Source: Rotaria sp. Silwood1 (lineage: Eukaryota > Rotifera > Eurotatoria > Philodinida > Philodinidae). Taken from it: DNA of 64,000 nucleotides. Made by a program: the position numbers and the translations under genes. Below the pieces are notes generated by a model. That model was not told the origin of the DNA, ran no database searches, and was given only the letters and a program-made list of their open reading frames with translations. This document shows positions 1-11,696 of the stretch, piece after piece; position 1 is the first letter of the stretch, and every line of letters starts with the position of its first letter. The stretch covers positions 1-64,000 of the forward strand of contig CAJNOP010000862.1 of NCBI GenBank assembly GCA_905250075.1, read 5' to 3'.

Positions 1-2589
1 TATGTTTGGGTGGTCGTTTGGTTTTTGTTTTGCTGGAAGTGAATGGGTCGGGAATGGTTTTGTGGTTGGATGGGTCTCTCTATAAGTTTAAGTGGTTTTC
101 GGAGTTTGAATTGGGTGTATATTGCTTCATATTACCAGATACTGGTAATTTGTGACATGCTGAGTAGTCGGAACAGTTTAGGTGATCATGTGAAAGAGAT
201 TAATAATATATCGGTTTGCGAAAGATGAAATGAGGATTGGTTTTATTGAAGATGGATGGTTCTAGATACTGTTATTCATTTTCTGTGCGGGCTCTGTAAT
301 GTGAAGATTTTTAGTTGAAGTAGCAGGGTTTGTATGGAGGTTTGATGTTGATTGGGAAAATGGAGATAAAAGAATAGGAGAATTTATGAAATGTTCCTGA
401 AATCCGTAATCAGAGTCAGGAATATGGATTGCATGGTTGACAAGGATGAAAGGCACTAATGTATTATTAGTTTCATTAGTGGTAAATGTCAGAAAAGCTT
501 TATGTGTAACCTTCACGGCTTCCTTTGTTTATGATAGTATGTTTGATTTGTGTTCATTCTAAAATGCACTTGTTGAACAATGGAATTTTGTGAATAAGTG
601 TATGGTGTACCTGGAGCAAAAAGTTCAAGCAACAGAGCTGACTCAGAAAATGTTCAAGTGGCACCTACAGATGTGTCCATATCATATAATTGTCCTGCTT
701 GAGATACTGAAGAAGGTGATATGCCTGAAGAAAAAGGTTTCACTAGAAAATGGATTAAAATCAAAGTTGATATGAAAAGGACTGTATTCACTTGTAATCA
801 AGTGTTTACTATTTTTGTACGATACAATAATACTTGGACGACTGTAGATATTAATTTTTTTTATAATATTGGCATAAAATAATTGAAAAAAGGAATGTTT
901 TATTATCATTTAGATTTAGTATCGAACGAAGCAGAAGAATATGGGCAGGCACAGTTTGTATCACAGGAAAAAGTCTGATCACCTTAGTATCCGGAAAAAA
1001 AAATGGCTATTTTGTGCAAAAGCCTATGACAATATCGATATCGTTTGTCATTCAATGAGCAACTATTCAGAAGGTCAAATACACATAATTCGACCAAAAG
1101 AAATTCTCGGAGAAAATGAGCCATACAAAGAACTACGACTATGAAAAGTATACAGCAACATTCGATCTATGTACTCTTGAATCCATATTTTACATATCTT
1201 TTGTGTACATTTGTTATAAAAACAGTAGAATTTGGTTTGTTTTTTGAAAGAAAAACTTCTCGGATTTAATCATTTCGATACACTAAGGGTATTTAACAAT
1301 TGTACGAAAATTTAATTTGAACAGAATCATTATGCAATAGTATTGAATCAATATTTAACAATTTTCTACAATTATCATATTGCAATTGTTCTTATAGAAT
1401 TAAATGTTGCTGACAATATAAAATTATTCTCATGTAATGAATGAGTAACATAGAATATACTTCGTAGCAAAACTAAAAAAGAAACAACGACGACTATTAA
1501 CTTAAATCATTTTGCATGAACATTTGATACCCTTAATAGATGGTATAGTTTATATTTGCAGCATGAATGCTGATTTCATTATTCGATATATAATAAAACC
1601 TTTTCTGACAGTTGAGTTAATGTTTCATACAGATTATGAGTGTGGATATAAATGTAGAATACCGATTGGCGAACATAATGTTCATCTATCTACCCACACT
1701 CACAGTAAAATGTGCAATCAACGTTTTGAATATAGTAGAAAATGAAAATAACTAATCATGTATCTCGAAACCAGTCCACTAAGTGTTTCACATAACAGTA
1801 TTAATGAAAAATATCTTACTCGAGTGTGTACATGAGTTCAAATACTTCGAATACAGTTGAACTACTAATTTATTCATGCGTAATTTTGTGACAAATTGCT
1901 TAGAAAAAGTTTAACAGTCGAATATGAAATTGAAGTATTTGAAACTCAGCCATTTTTTCGCTTGGCTTTTCTGTCTTTTTCTTTGAGATTACACTACCTA
2001 TACCTACAAGTAGCAACTCAGAAGCTGCATTTCTTCATTAACAAAAACGAGCACACTACTTTCAGCAAAGACAGATTAAAAAAAATGCGGAAACTTCGGA
2101 TTAAAATCCGAGAGTTATGTGTACTTCAAAAAGTGAATCATACAACTCAATCATCCTAGACTGTCTGAATATCGAAATTATACTGTGAAATCTACCATTT
2201 AAAATGTTGATTTCTATTGCGCGTTGCCAAACCAATAGGACATGGGCCAAATACAGCTCAAGTTTGAACTCTTTCCCTTGATTTACCCTAAGAAAGTCGT
2301 TTTTCCTATAACTTCATTTCTATTGGTCACTGCGCAACTAATAGTATTTCGATGGAAGTGCAGTACACATTCGAGTTCTCCATATCTGAAAACCTCAAAG
2401 TATCATCTCTGTGATCGGAAGATAGAGCTCTATTTGTGGATCAATTAGATCGTGGACAAAAATATAAGCTAGTTCTCTTTAATTATCTTTGTCATAGGTG
2501 AGTCAACCTTCTTGTTTCTTTATGTTTTATATACCATTTTGTAGCTCTTGAAATTCTGTATCGAATGGTATATAATAGTTGGGGTTTTA
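1..2589. other. No confident gene; possible decayed coding fragments
   Basis: No open reading frame here reaches 90 codons or matches a family I recognise. Bases 1-260 are G-rich on the plus strand, unlike the rest of the window. Between about 590 and 1144, stretches that read like protein (for example 690-880 in one frame, then 941-1144 in another) are broken by stops and frame changes. This is what a decayed gene or transposon open reading frame would look like, but I cannot name one. From 1145 to 2589 I see only AT-rich sequence with short spurious frames. Confidence 0.35.
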
Positions 2590-2689
2590 GTTGACTATGA
2601 TAGGAAAAATCTTTTACGAAAGCGGCGATGGGTCCATTTTTCCACAGAAAGCTAAAGGGAAAAATGGGTATTTTTGCAATCACTCAGGA

Positions 2690-2875
2690 ACGGCTCGGCC
2701 GATCCTTCTCATCTTCGAACTCGACCGAGACATTGTCAAGACTAAGCTGTGTAGAAAGTTTTATCGCAATCTGACTCTGCTGTCAAAAGTTATCATGTAA
2801 ACAGCCAACCGGACGGACGGACACACTGACTATTCTATAGTGTATTCACTTTTTGAGTACACAAAACTATGATTC
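2690..2875 (+). repeat. Dispersed repeat with CGGA core, copy A
   Basis: This segment shares long near-identical stretches with 3041-3230: a block beginning gatccttctcatcttcgaac, a block around gtcaagactaagctgtgtag, a (CGGA)n tract and a closing cactttttgagtacac. Copy A has a short CGGA tract (2810-2822). Divergence between the copies is mostly point changes and tract length. It is an unclassified dispersed repeat; I see no open reading frame or clear terminal repeats. Confidence 0.75.
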
Positions 2876-3040
2876 AGTTCAAAACTAATATCAGATTCAG
2901 AATCAGCGTTAAAAACTGAGTCGATTTACGTATTTTGTGAATAATTATGAGCAAAAATTTTTTTTCGAAAAATCCCCGTACCCCCCCTCAGGGATGGTCT
3001 GGTTAAAAATCACAATTTTTTCGATAACTCAGCCATTTCT

Positions 3041-3230
3041 TGGCGGATCCTTCTCATCTTCGAACTCGACCGAGATATTGTCAAGACTAAGCTGTGTAGA
3101 AAATTTCATCGTAATCTGACTCTCCTTTCGAAAGTTATCGTGTTAACGGCCGGACGGACGGACGGACGGCCGGACGGACGGACACACAGACCGATTTTAG
3201 TAGTGTACTCACTTTTTGAGTACACTAAAA
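3041..3230 (+). repeat. Dispersed repeat with CGGA core, copy B
   Basis: Second copy of the element at 2690-2875, same orientation, about 350 bp downstream. The CGGA microsatellite is expanded here (about 3149-3182). The shared block just before it ends in a gttatcgtg-type word that recurs in other repeats of this window. Confidence 0.75.
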
Positions 3231-3240
3231 AACTGAAAAA

Positions 3241-4268
3241 GAAACATAAATCCTTGTGAGGAATATGCTTGAAATTTGCTGAAAATACATATAAAATGAT
3301 GACAATAACGTAGGGCAGAAGAACTCATCAGTCATAGTTTGATGATGATGATGTGATTAACATTATGCTATCGTATTTTTCTTTTTGTATTCCACTTCAT
3401 TTGTAAGCAATTTGAAGTCTCATAAATAAAACACATGCATAACTATAAAATTTCTCAAGAGTATAGAAAATGGAAAACTAACGAGAAAAGTTATAAATCT
3501 TAATTAATATACATCAAATTAGTTGAAAATAAAATTTTGAGACAGCGATCAAATGATAGCTTTCATATACGACTAGTAACAATAATTCATAGAAGTATTG
3601 TGTCGAATAGGTATAAAAACTATGGACCTAGTTAATTATATGCATTAGTCGTTTTAACTTTTGATTTTGTTTCGAACCAGAGCTGTCATCGGACCTCTTT
3701 TACCTTATTGTAATGTATCATCTTGGTTTCACTTATTAACTTAAATTATTTTTTTTGAAAAGTATTTTTGATCATATCAATATCATTTCACATAGCCGTC
3801 AACATGTAACTATGATAGAAGGACGTAGATGATATGTGTGAAGCAATTATCCAAATCTTTACAAAATCATGAACTTTTGCCACCATCCTATGTTTTAAAG
3901 TCATACGACGAAAAATAATATTACTGACCAACAACATTCGAACTTTGCTTAATCATCATATTTGAGCACACGATTTGTTGACATACAAGAAAATAGATCT
4001 GCACATAGTTTCATCCTAAAATGTCCAATAGACGTGATACTTATGTTAAGATTGCATGAGAAGTCGAGTTATGACTTTTCAAATATCAACCAATAAAATT
4101 AAAAGTTTGTATCTACTAAAAACAATTTCTATTATCTATCGCCCTCTACATTCATGTATTTAGTTCAATTGGCCAATTGAACATTGTTCTTTGTATTCAT
4201 TCCTTGTCGTTTTTTTTTGTTGTTTTTAATCAGTATGCTTCCATTGAAAATTTTCACTAAATAAAATC
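3241..4268. other. Intergenic, nothing recognised
   Basis: AT-rich sequence upstream of the storkhead-box gene. No reading frame, RNA gene or repeat recognised. The last ~100 bases are T-rich and may hold the promoter or 5' leader of the next gene. Confidence 0.5.
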
Positions 4269-6500
4269 ATGTTTGATAAATTAATATCTCAAAATTATTT
4301 ACTTCTTATACTTAATATTGATTCAAAACAATCATCATCATTAATTAATACAAATTTATTAAATATTCGTAATGTTTATTCATCATTTATAACAATAAAT
4401 CGTGAATCACATATATGGTATCAAGAAGTATATCATACACTTGAAAAAATTCAATTTGGTGGTTCACTTGGTACAAATGGTCTTTTAATAAAAGGTTCAA
4501 AAAAATATTTAAATATAATAAAACGTATTTATTGTCAACGTTTATTACAAGCACCATATGGTTTTATTATTTCAGATCTTGGTAAATGAATTTCTTTTTT
4601 TTTGTTTTTCTCGATATCGTAAAATCAATAGACAAATAAAAAAAAGAATAAAATAAATCATAACAGAAAAAAAACAATTTAATGATAATTGATAAAATTG
4701 TTTATATATATCTTGAATAAATAATTTATTATTCGTTTGTTTATATAAATTTAAATCTTGTAAAAGTATACCAGAATTAAAAAAATAACATAAACCAAGA
4801 ATAAAATAAAATATTATTGCCCATATACATATTATACAAATAATAATTAATATTATTGATAAAGAAATTTTATATTGTTTTGTTTTCATAAGAATAGAAT
4901 TCAATTGAAAATTCTATTCAAACGATAATTAATGCGCTTAATCTTTTTTTTGTTTTGTCTAGTTGAATTAAGTAATATTCATGTAAAACGACATGAACGT
5001 GATCCACTTATATCATTACCAAATGTATTATGTTTAATAATTAATGATATTAATCGACATAATGGTCGTTCTAGTGTATCAATGGATGAAATAAAAACAA
5101 CATTAAAATTACAATATCCAGAATTTCCATTACCAACGGATGATATTCTTTATAGTACAATTGGTACATTAATTCAAGATAAAATTTTATTACTTAAAAG
5201 TAAAATTTTTTTTTCTTAAATCTTTCTAATTTAATGAGTTTAAGATTGCTATACTAAACTTTTATGATAGTTTTTAAATAAATTTCTTGTATCTAACAGC
5301 AAATTTGTTAGTCTAGAAAACTAGTATTATCGATAGACATTTGTTTTGTTTTCTTTTTTAATATTTAGATGGTGGTTATACAACATTACCTTGTAAACAA
5401 GCACAACAAATTAAAACACAATTTATAACAAAAGATCATAAACTTTATTCAAGTAAAAAAATTTAATTTATAAAATTTAATTCTTTAAATTTTATTATAT
5501 TTTAGATGAACCAAAATCAATATTTTCACGTTTATTACATGGTTTTCGTCGTCGTGATCAAAATATTTCACCACCATTTACATTCAATGCTCAATTATTA
5601 TCTTCATCAAATTCAAATTCACATTATCAAATACCACGTATTGTTACGGATTATGGTATGATTGAATCTAATGCACAATTTCGTGCATCATCACGTTCAC
5701 ATACTCAGAATTTACGTCGTGCATCATTACGTACACATTCAACTGATACTCGACAACAACCAGAAATTCATCCAACACCATCATCAACAACACAAATACG
5801 TCGTCCTCGACCACGTTCATTTAGTTTTGATGAACAATTATCAATAATTGATGATGATGATGAATCAATTGTACATGATATGCCATTTAGTGTTGCACCA
5901 GTTCGTCCATTTCAACAACAACAACAACATCGTCGTTTAAATACATCAAAAGTTAGTTCACGTTGTCGTAATCGTCGTCGTCATCGATCAAGATCGTTAA
6001 CAAAACGAATAAATAATCGACAACAACAACAACAACATGAATGGTTACATACAACAGATAATCATCAAGAATCAACATCAAGTGAAGAAATTGAAGATGA
6101 TGATAATAATGATGAAGAAAATGAAGCACATTTTTCACCACGTTCAACATCAACAGCTGCAAATCGACCACGAAATCGTAAACCTATACTTCATGCATCT
6201 GATTTTGATCGTCGTTTATGTGAAGCAACAACAACAACAATAAATGAACAAGAAAATTCATCACCAATTAATATTCAACATCATACAAGTCCAGTATCTC
6301 AACCATCAACTGAACCTGATGATATGAATTTAATTGTTTATAGTAATAATAATAATAATAATAATAATGATTTATTAAATGCAACAATAATAAGTCGTAA
6401 AAGTGAAATAAATAATTCATTAAAAAAAATAACATGTCAGGAAAAATTTCTTACTATTCGTTATGGTTCACCTGATTCGGGTATTAGTGGAAAAACTTAA
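4269..6500 (+). CDS. Storkhead-box (STOX-like) winged-helix protein
   Basis: Four exons: 4269-4581, 4963-5199, 5369-5452, 5506-6500, giving about 542 residues. Residues ~75-104 resemble the conserved N-terminal segment of STOX1/STOX2 (GLLIKGS... then APYGFIISDLG). Residues ~113-190, spread over exons 2 and 3, form the storkhead winged helix: LPNVLCLIINDIN, YPEFPLPTDDILYSTIGTLI, then a GGYTTLP wing. The rest (exon 4) is low complexity: Ser/Arg-rich, poly-Gln, acidic Asp/Glu and a poly-Asn run. Known STOX proteins are nuclear DNA-binding regulators (fly homologue ham-1 acts in asymmetric division); the role here is inferred. It is the first of three closely spaced plus-strand genes. A candidate poly(A) signal lies at about 6587. 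Confidence 0.82.
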
Positions 6501-6694
6501 TTGATTATATCAAAAGTTTTTCTTTTTTTTTTTGCTGTTATTGTATATTTGATTAAATTATATATATATATAATATTCTTCTCAGGAAATAAAACTTGTT
6601 ATTCACATTTCTTTTTTCTTTTTGTTTGATAATAATTATAATAAAAATAAACCTGATTCATGCTTTTTTTGTCTTTGTGATTATTATGTTTATG

Positions 6695-6706
6695 TGCTGA
6701 TTTCAG
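6695..6706 (+). promoter_or_regulatory. Putative trans-splice (or 5'UTR) acceptor of RASSF gene
   Basis: A pyrimidine-rich stretch ends in tttcag at 6701-6706, 17 bases before the RASSF start codon and about 200 bases after the STOX stop. It looks like the real acceptors inside the gene. A spliced leader or a 5'UTR intron would both explain it. Confidence 0.5.
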
Positions 6707-6723
6707 CTTTGAGTTTTCTACTT

Positions 6724-9375
6724 ATGCAATGCTCAACTACCCCTTCACTTCATGATTTACATATTATTGACGACGCTAATAGTGTTGTTCGTTGGCATAG
6801 AATGGCTCAATGTCCTGTTTGTTTACAACCAATACCATATGGTATGTAGAGATTTTTAATGTGAGAATATATCAAAAATATTATTTCCTTCGAAAGTTTA
6901 ATTCGAAGTCATTCCATAGTGAATATTTTTCTATCGATCAGATGATAAGTTTTATCTTGAAAATCTTTAGTTCGATTTGTTAAGAAGTATACTTTCAAAT
7001 TTTTACCTAATGTTTATAAATGTTCGGAGATCCTTTGCCCAGGAGTACTAAAATTACATTTCACACTAACTGATGTTGCTGAGACTGTTAAAATTTGAAA
7101 TGCAAGTTTGATCGAAGATGGAAAAAAAACTGACCATTGTCTTCCAAAATTCTAGTATGTAACACAAAAGATGATATAATACATGCTATCTAATTGAACT
7201 TATGAAGAAAAAAAATTAAGATGATTTTCGTTTCTGAAAAAAAAAACATATTTGATCCAACTCGAGTCAAAGACTGATATTCATCTAGATTCTCATAATG
7301 CATCCGTACCTCGAAAACCAATTTTTGATACAGTGTGTGCATAAGATTTTCAAGAAGCTTTGGTTTCATAATACACTTGAAGCTATAGAAATCGGCTTAT
7401 TCTCATTTGATGAAGAATTTCTTACTACTTATTTTGAAATTTTTGGCGATTGTAAAGACTTTAAAACGGAGAAAATTCTATGATTACTTAAAATTTTGAA
7501 AAGAAAATATTTCAATTTTAGATGAACGACGATTAATAGCTGGAAAAGTTTTACATAGTGGATGTATTATTTGTATTGAATGTCATAAATCAATTGGTGA
7601 AGGAGCTTTTGAACAGGTTTATAATTATTGAAATGAAATAAATCTATTTTTCTTGTTTTTTTTTTTGGATTTTAGCATGATGATGATATTTTTTGTGTTA
7701 ATTGTTATAATAATATAATTAAAATAAAATTAGAATCATCATCATCATCTTCAATAAACAATGATAATTCTTCTAAAAAAGATGAAATATTAATTAATAA
7801 TGATTCTTTAACAAATTCAACTGCTCGTTATGGATCAATGAAGTAAATTTTAGTTCTAAATATTTTTTTTATTTATTTATTATATTTGAATTAGATCATT
7901 TATTGAACGAGTTCATTTATATAATGAATATAATCAAAAAAAAACATCACATTTAACTATTGTAGAGGTAATTTATCATCAAACGAAATTAATTATCAAT
8001 TGAATCTACTTGTAGAAAGATAATAAAATGTATATCTCTGGTATGCTTCGTATTTATTGGAATATTAAAACACCGATTAAACTTAAATCTGGTCAATCAA
8101 TACCACTCGGTAATTATTCTAATGATTAAATTTTGAATAAATTATATTAAATAGGTTTATATCCTAAATCATTGGGTATTTATGAAATGAATGATGAAAA
8201 AATATTTCATGACAATGACAACGAACAACAACAATCTAAAGTACGTTAACAATACTAATTAATAATTTTTCAACAAAAAATCATATAAAACAAGATACTT
8301 CAAATAACAATTAATAAATAAGTATTCTTGTCTTTTTTCTATTGTATGAATGTTTCTATTCAAGTATTTAAATTACTACTATCATACATTTTCTTCAATC
8401 AATTCAGAGTATTTTAATTTTACGGCTGTAGTCGACTGATCACGCGATAATATTAGCGATGAAAAATTTTTGTTTTGAGACAATTTTTTCGAAGATTTTA
8501 CTTAGCCCTGGATGGGGGGGGTAAGGGTATCTTCGTCGCGCTACCCCCGCCGGTCATCACTTTGAAAGTTCCTAAAAAAATAAGTGACTGTCTGGTAAAA
8601 GAAAAAAAAACTGTAGGCCCCCCCTTCACTCTCAAAAACAATCGAGAGTCTTGAAATTCATATCAAATTCAATTTACTATCTTAGAATTTGGATACAGTT
8701 TGTAAACGTTTATGTTATGATGATACGATTCTAACAAAATTATCTTTAAACGATGATAATGATTCAAATCAAATAGCAAATCTAAGACGTGTTCAAACTA
8801 TTCGTGTATCATCAAATCAACGAAAAACTTTACGTGTAACATTACCATCATTTATTCAATCATCAAATGATGATGATGAAGTAAAATTTTTTTTCTTTTA
8901 AAATTTTAATTATTTGTTTTTTATTTATTTTAAGGCTCGTTCATTTATTCCAGCTAAAGACAGTATGACAACAGTATATATTAATAGTGAAACAACAGTT
9001 AATGAAACAATATCACTTTTATTTTCAAAACATTTTATTGAAGAATTAAATACAAATTTATTTACATTATATAAAGTTGAACGACAAAATGGTAATTGTA
9101 TTGAAATGAGTAATGATGATTATCCACTTATATTACGTATATTAGCTGGTCCATTTGAAAATGATATATTATTTTATTTAATGGAACATGGAAAATCTCA
9201 AACAGTTCCATTAGAAGTATCAAATTATCTTGTTTTACCTGAATCAATGTTACGAGCATTTATTGATAAATTTTCATATGAAGAAATTGAATATATACAT
9301 AAAATTAAAAGAAAATATTTAGCATATAAACAATTATTATTAAGACAATTTGAAATAGTTATAAGTCAATCATGA
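6724..9375 (+). CDS. RASSF family protein: LIM + Ras-association + SARAH
   Basis: Eight exons: 6724-6841, 7522-7616, 7676-7842, 7895-7967, 8016-8109, 8155-8240, 8686-8880, 8935-9375; 422 residues. Residues 30-81 are a full LIM domain: C30-x2-C33-x17-H51-x2-C54-x2-C57-x2-C60-x17-C78-x2-C81. The last exon carries a Ras-association domain (from about residue 275) followed by a C-terminal SARAH helix (LPESMLRAFIDKF... IHKIKRKY). Fly RASSF has the same LIM-RA-SARAH order; vertebrate RASSF2/4/6 lack the LIM. SARAH domains bind Hippo/MST kinases, so a growth or cell-death scaffold role is likely. I chose the ATG at 6724 because an acceptor-like AG lies at 6705-6706. Intron 6 (8241-8685) is unusually long and holds G/C homopolymer runs. 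Confidence 0.9.
8241..8685 (+). other. Long RASSF intron with G/C-run insert
   Basis: At 445 bp this intron is several times longer than its neighbours. About 8400-8650 contains a GC-richer block with runs of G (near 8512) and C (near 8545 and 8618) and a cgtcgcgctaccccc word. It looks like a degraded mobile-element fragment, but I could not find its ends. Confidence 0.4.
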
Positions 9376-9446
9376 AATAGAAAAAAAAACAGCAAAATTT
9401 TTTTTTTTTGTCTTAATAAATTAAATAGATATAATGCATGTTTCAT

Positions 9447-9452
9447 TTTTAG
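9447..9452 (+). promoter_or_regulatory. Putative trans-splice acceptor of caspase gene
   Basis: A T-rich tract ending in AG at 9451-9452 sits 77 bases after the RASSF stop and 15 bases before the caspase ATG. An AATAAA lies between the genes at about 9415. This poly(A)-signal-then-acceptor arrangement is typical of operon junctions resolved by a spliced leader. Confidence 0.5.
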
Positions 9453-9467
9453 ATTTTAAAAAAAAAA

Positions 9468-11590
9468 ATGGCAAATAAGCCAAATCAAAATGATGATCTA
9501 CTTGATGGAAATCATCCTCGAATGAAGTATAATAGATTACAAAAAAAAAAAAAGAATAAATATTTAAATTCTTTTTTAGTATTTTACAAGCAGAAAAATT
9601 TGGTTTTACAGATATTGATGAATATTTTATGGGACATAAACAACGTGGTACAGCTATTATTATTAATAATAAAGATTTTCATCCAAATACAGGTGAGATC
9701 ATTTCTTTTATCTTAAACAAATTCGTCCACATTTTTCTTCGGTACAGTATATTGTATCATTATGTTTTGGTAGATTTTACAAAAAAGAAGTTAAATATCT
9801 ATGGGCAGCACAAGCTTTATACAATTCTATTTTGTATTCTCTTCCCCCGGCAATGATGAACAGTACAGTAGTAAAACTTTTGTTGTTTGAATTATCTAAT
9901 GAACTTCAAATAAGTGTAATCCTTTTTGTTGAAAAACGATTTGCTCAAAAAAAAAATTAGGAAAGATTAAAGTCTTTGTTTTTTTATCTTCACCGTTATT
10001 GCGTATACTCATGTAAAAGATTGTCTGAAATTTAAATAATTACTCTTTGTTTTGAAAATTTTTATAAGTGTAAGAATTAATTGATAAACTCTAAATTGTA
10101 AATTTTGTAAAAAAAAATAAATAAGAAATACATAATATTCTGCTTATTTTTATCAAAATAAAAAATAGTATAGAAGATAATCAGTCTTTGAAAGGTGAGA
10201 AACAGTTTACATGTATACTATTGGTTATGATCTAGCAGAAAACATCACTGATTATAAAAGAAGAGAATCTAAAATACGATTAGATAAGATTAAAATGTCA
10301 TTGTCGAATGTGATAATACAAAACGCATTCATCAACATGACAATACACAAATTCATGAGACTCGGGCAACTCTACTATGCAAAGAAAGGATGAGCTACTT
10401 AGCCTAGCAATATACTTTTACTGCTTTCTCAATTTTTTTAGGGAAAGCAATAGCTGCCGCTTACAATGCTAGTGCGTCGCCTATATATATATGATGAAAG
10501 TTGAGCCTCAGAAGAAAATAAAACCCTCTTCTAATAACTACCGGAATGTGGATTATTTTGGGGTAGTAATTGCTAACCCGTGCCGCCTATGTAAGTACTC
10601 CAAACAGTGTGTAGCATTTGAAAGAAATTTTCAGTTCAATCGGAGAAAGTTATTCGAAGATCTTAAACAGATTCAATTTGATCCTACAAAAGAACAGGAG
10701 GGTTATCTTTAGAGTGTATTTTTTTTTTGTGTCTAGGTTTGAATACACGTGATGGAACAAATCTTGATGCTAGTCGATTAGAAGGAACATTTCTTGGACT
10801 TGGTTTTGATACAGAAGTTTATCATAATCGAACAGCATTACAAATATTAACAATTATTGAACAAGGTAAAACAAACCGTTTTTTTTGTTTTCTTAAAAAC
10901 TATTTTGAAAATTTTTGTTAGCGTCCAAACGAGATTATTCACAATGTGATTGTTTTATTTTTGTTTTGTTATCACATGGAGATGAACGTGATATTATTTA
11001 TGGATCAGATCAACCACTTAATATAAGTACTTTAACAGAACCATTTAAACGATCATCTAATAGTTTACTTGGTAAACCAAAAATTTTTATTTTTCAAGTA
11101 AAACAAAAAAAAAATATAGAATAATTATTTTATTTTTATAATAATTTATTTTAATATTATAGGCATGTCGTGGTCAAAAAGTAATGACATCTCATCGAAA
11201 ATTACCTATGAAAGATAATAATGAAGTTATTAATATTGCATCACATATACCTGCTGAAGCTGATTTTTTATTAGTTTATTCAACAATGCCTGGTAATGAT
11301 TTTTTGTTTTTTTCATTTAAAATTGAAATATAAAATTTTTTTTTTGTTTAGGTTATTATGCTTGGCGAAATTCTCTTAAAGGTTCATGGTTTATTCAAGC
11401 TCTATGCGATATGTTACGTGATCATGCTCATGAATGGGATCTTTTAAGAATTTTAACTAAAGTTAATCGTCGTGTTGCAATGGATTATCATTCAAATTGT
11501 ACTGATCCATATATGAATCAACGTCAACAAATTCCTGTTTTTGTATCAACATTAACAAAAGATATTAAATTATTTCCTAAAATAAAATAA
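9468..11590 (+). CDS. Effector-type caspase
   Basis: Six exons: 9468-9526, 9580-9692, 10737-10865, 10922-11097, 11163-11292, 11352-11590; 281 residues, close to caspase-3 (277). The fold is complete: RGTAIIINN strand, R-L-E-G-T-F helix region, catalytic His119 in LLSHGDE, catalytic Cys161 in QACRGQ (split exactly at an exon join), the substrate-binding YYAWRNSLKGSWF loop, and a C-terminal QIPVFVSTLTK strand. The prodomain is only ~25-30 residues with no CARD or DED, so it is executioner-like. It would cleave after Asp in target proteins during apoptosis. The gene follows RASSF by 92 bp on the same strand and converges with the channel gene (106 bp between stops). Intron 2 (9693-10736) is long and holds an unrelated open frame. 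Confidence 0.93.
10491..10712 (+). other. Unexplained open frame inside caspase intron 2
   Basis: A 73-codon frame with a more complex composition than its surroundings (several Cys, Lys, Phe; includes NPCRLCKYSKQC). It ends just before the acceptor of caspase exon 3 and does not continue the caspase frame. A second frame at 10211-10393 lies nearby. I recognise neither. They could be remnants of an inserted element, or chance. Confidence 0.25.
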
Positions 11591-11696
11591 TGTTTTGTTT
11601 TTTTTCTTATATCAGATAAATTTATTCGAATTCTGCTGTATTTGTGTATTTTTTTTTGTCTTTGTTCTGTTAATATATATATAAATAAAAATTCAT

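Noticed and set aside
4572..4904. Minus-strand 110-codon hydrophobic frame
   Set aside because: Lies mostly in STOX intron 1, AT-only composition, Ile/Phe/Leu-rich by base bias; no splice signals or conserved motif. Could be a small membrane protein, but nothing supports it.
5953..6171. Minus-strand 72-codon frame over the STOX-like exon 4
   Set aside because: Antisense shadow of low-complexity coding sequence; rich in Val/Leu/His from complemented CAA/GAT codons.
8400..8650. A bounded transposon in RASSF intron 6
   Set aside because: The composition looks inserted, but I could not find terminal inverted repeats or a target duplication, so it is listed only as an unusual intron segment.
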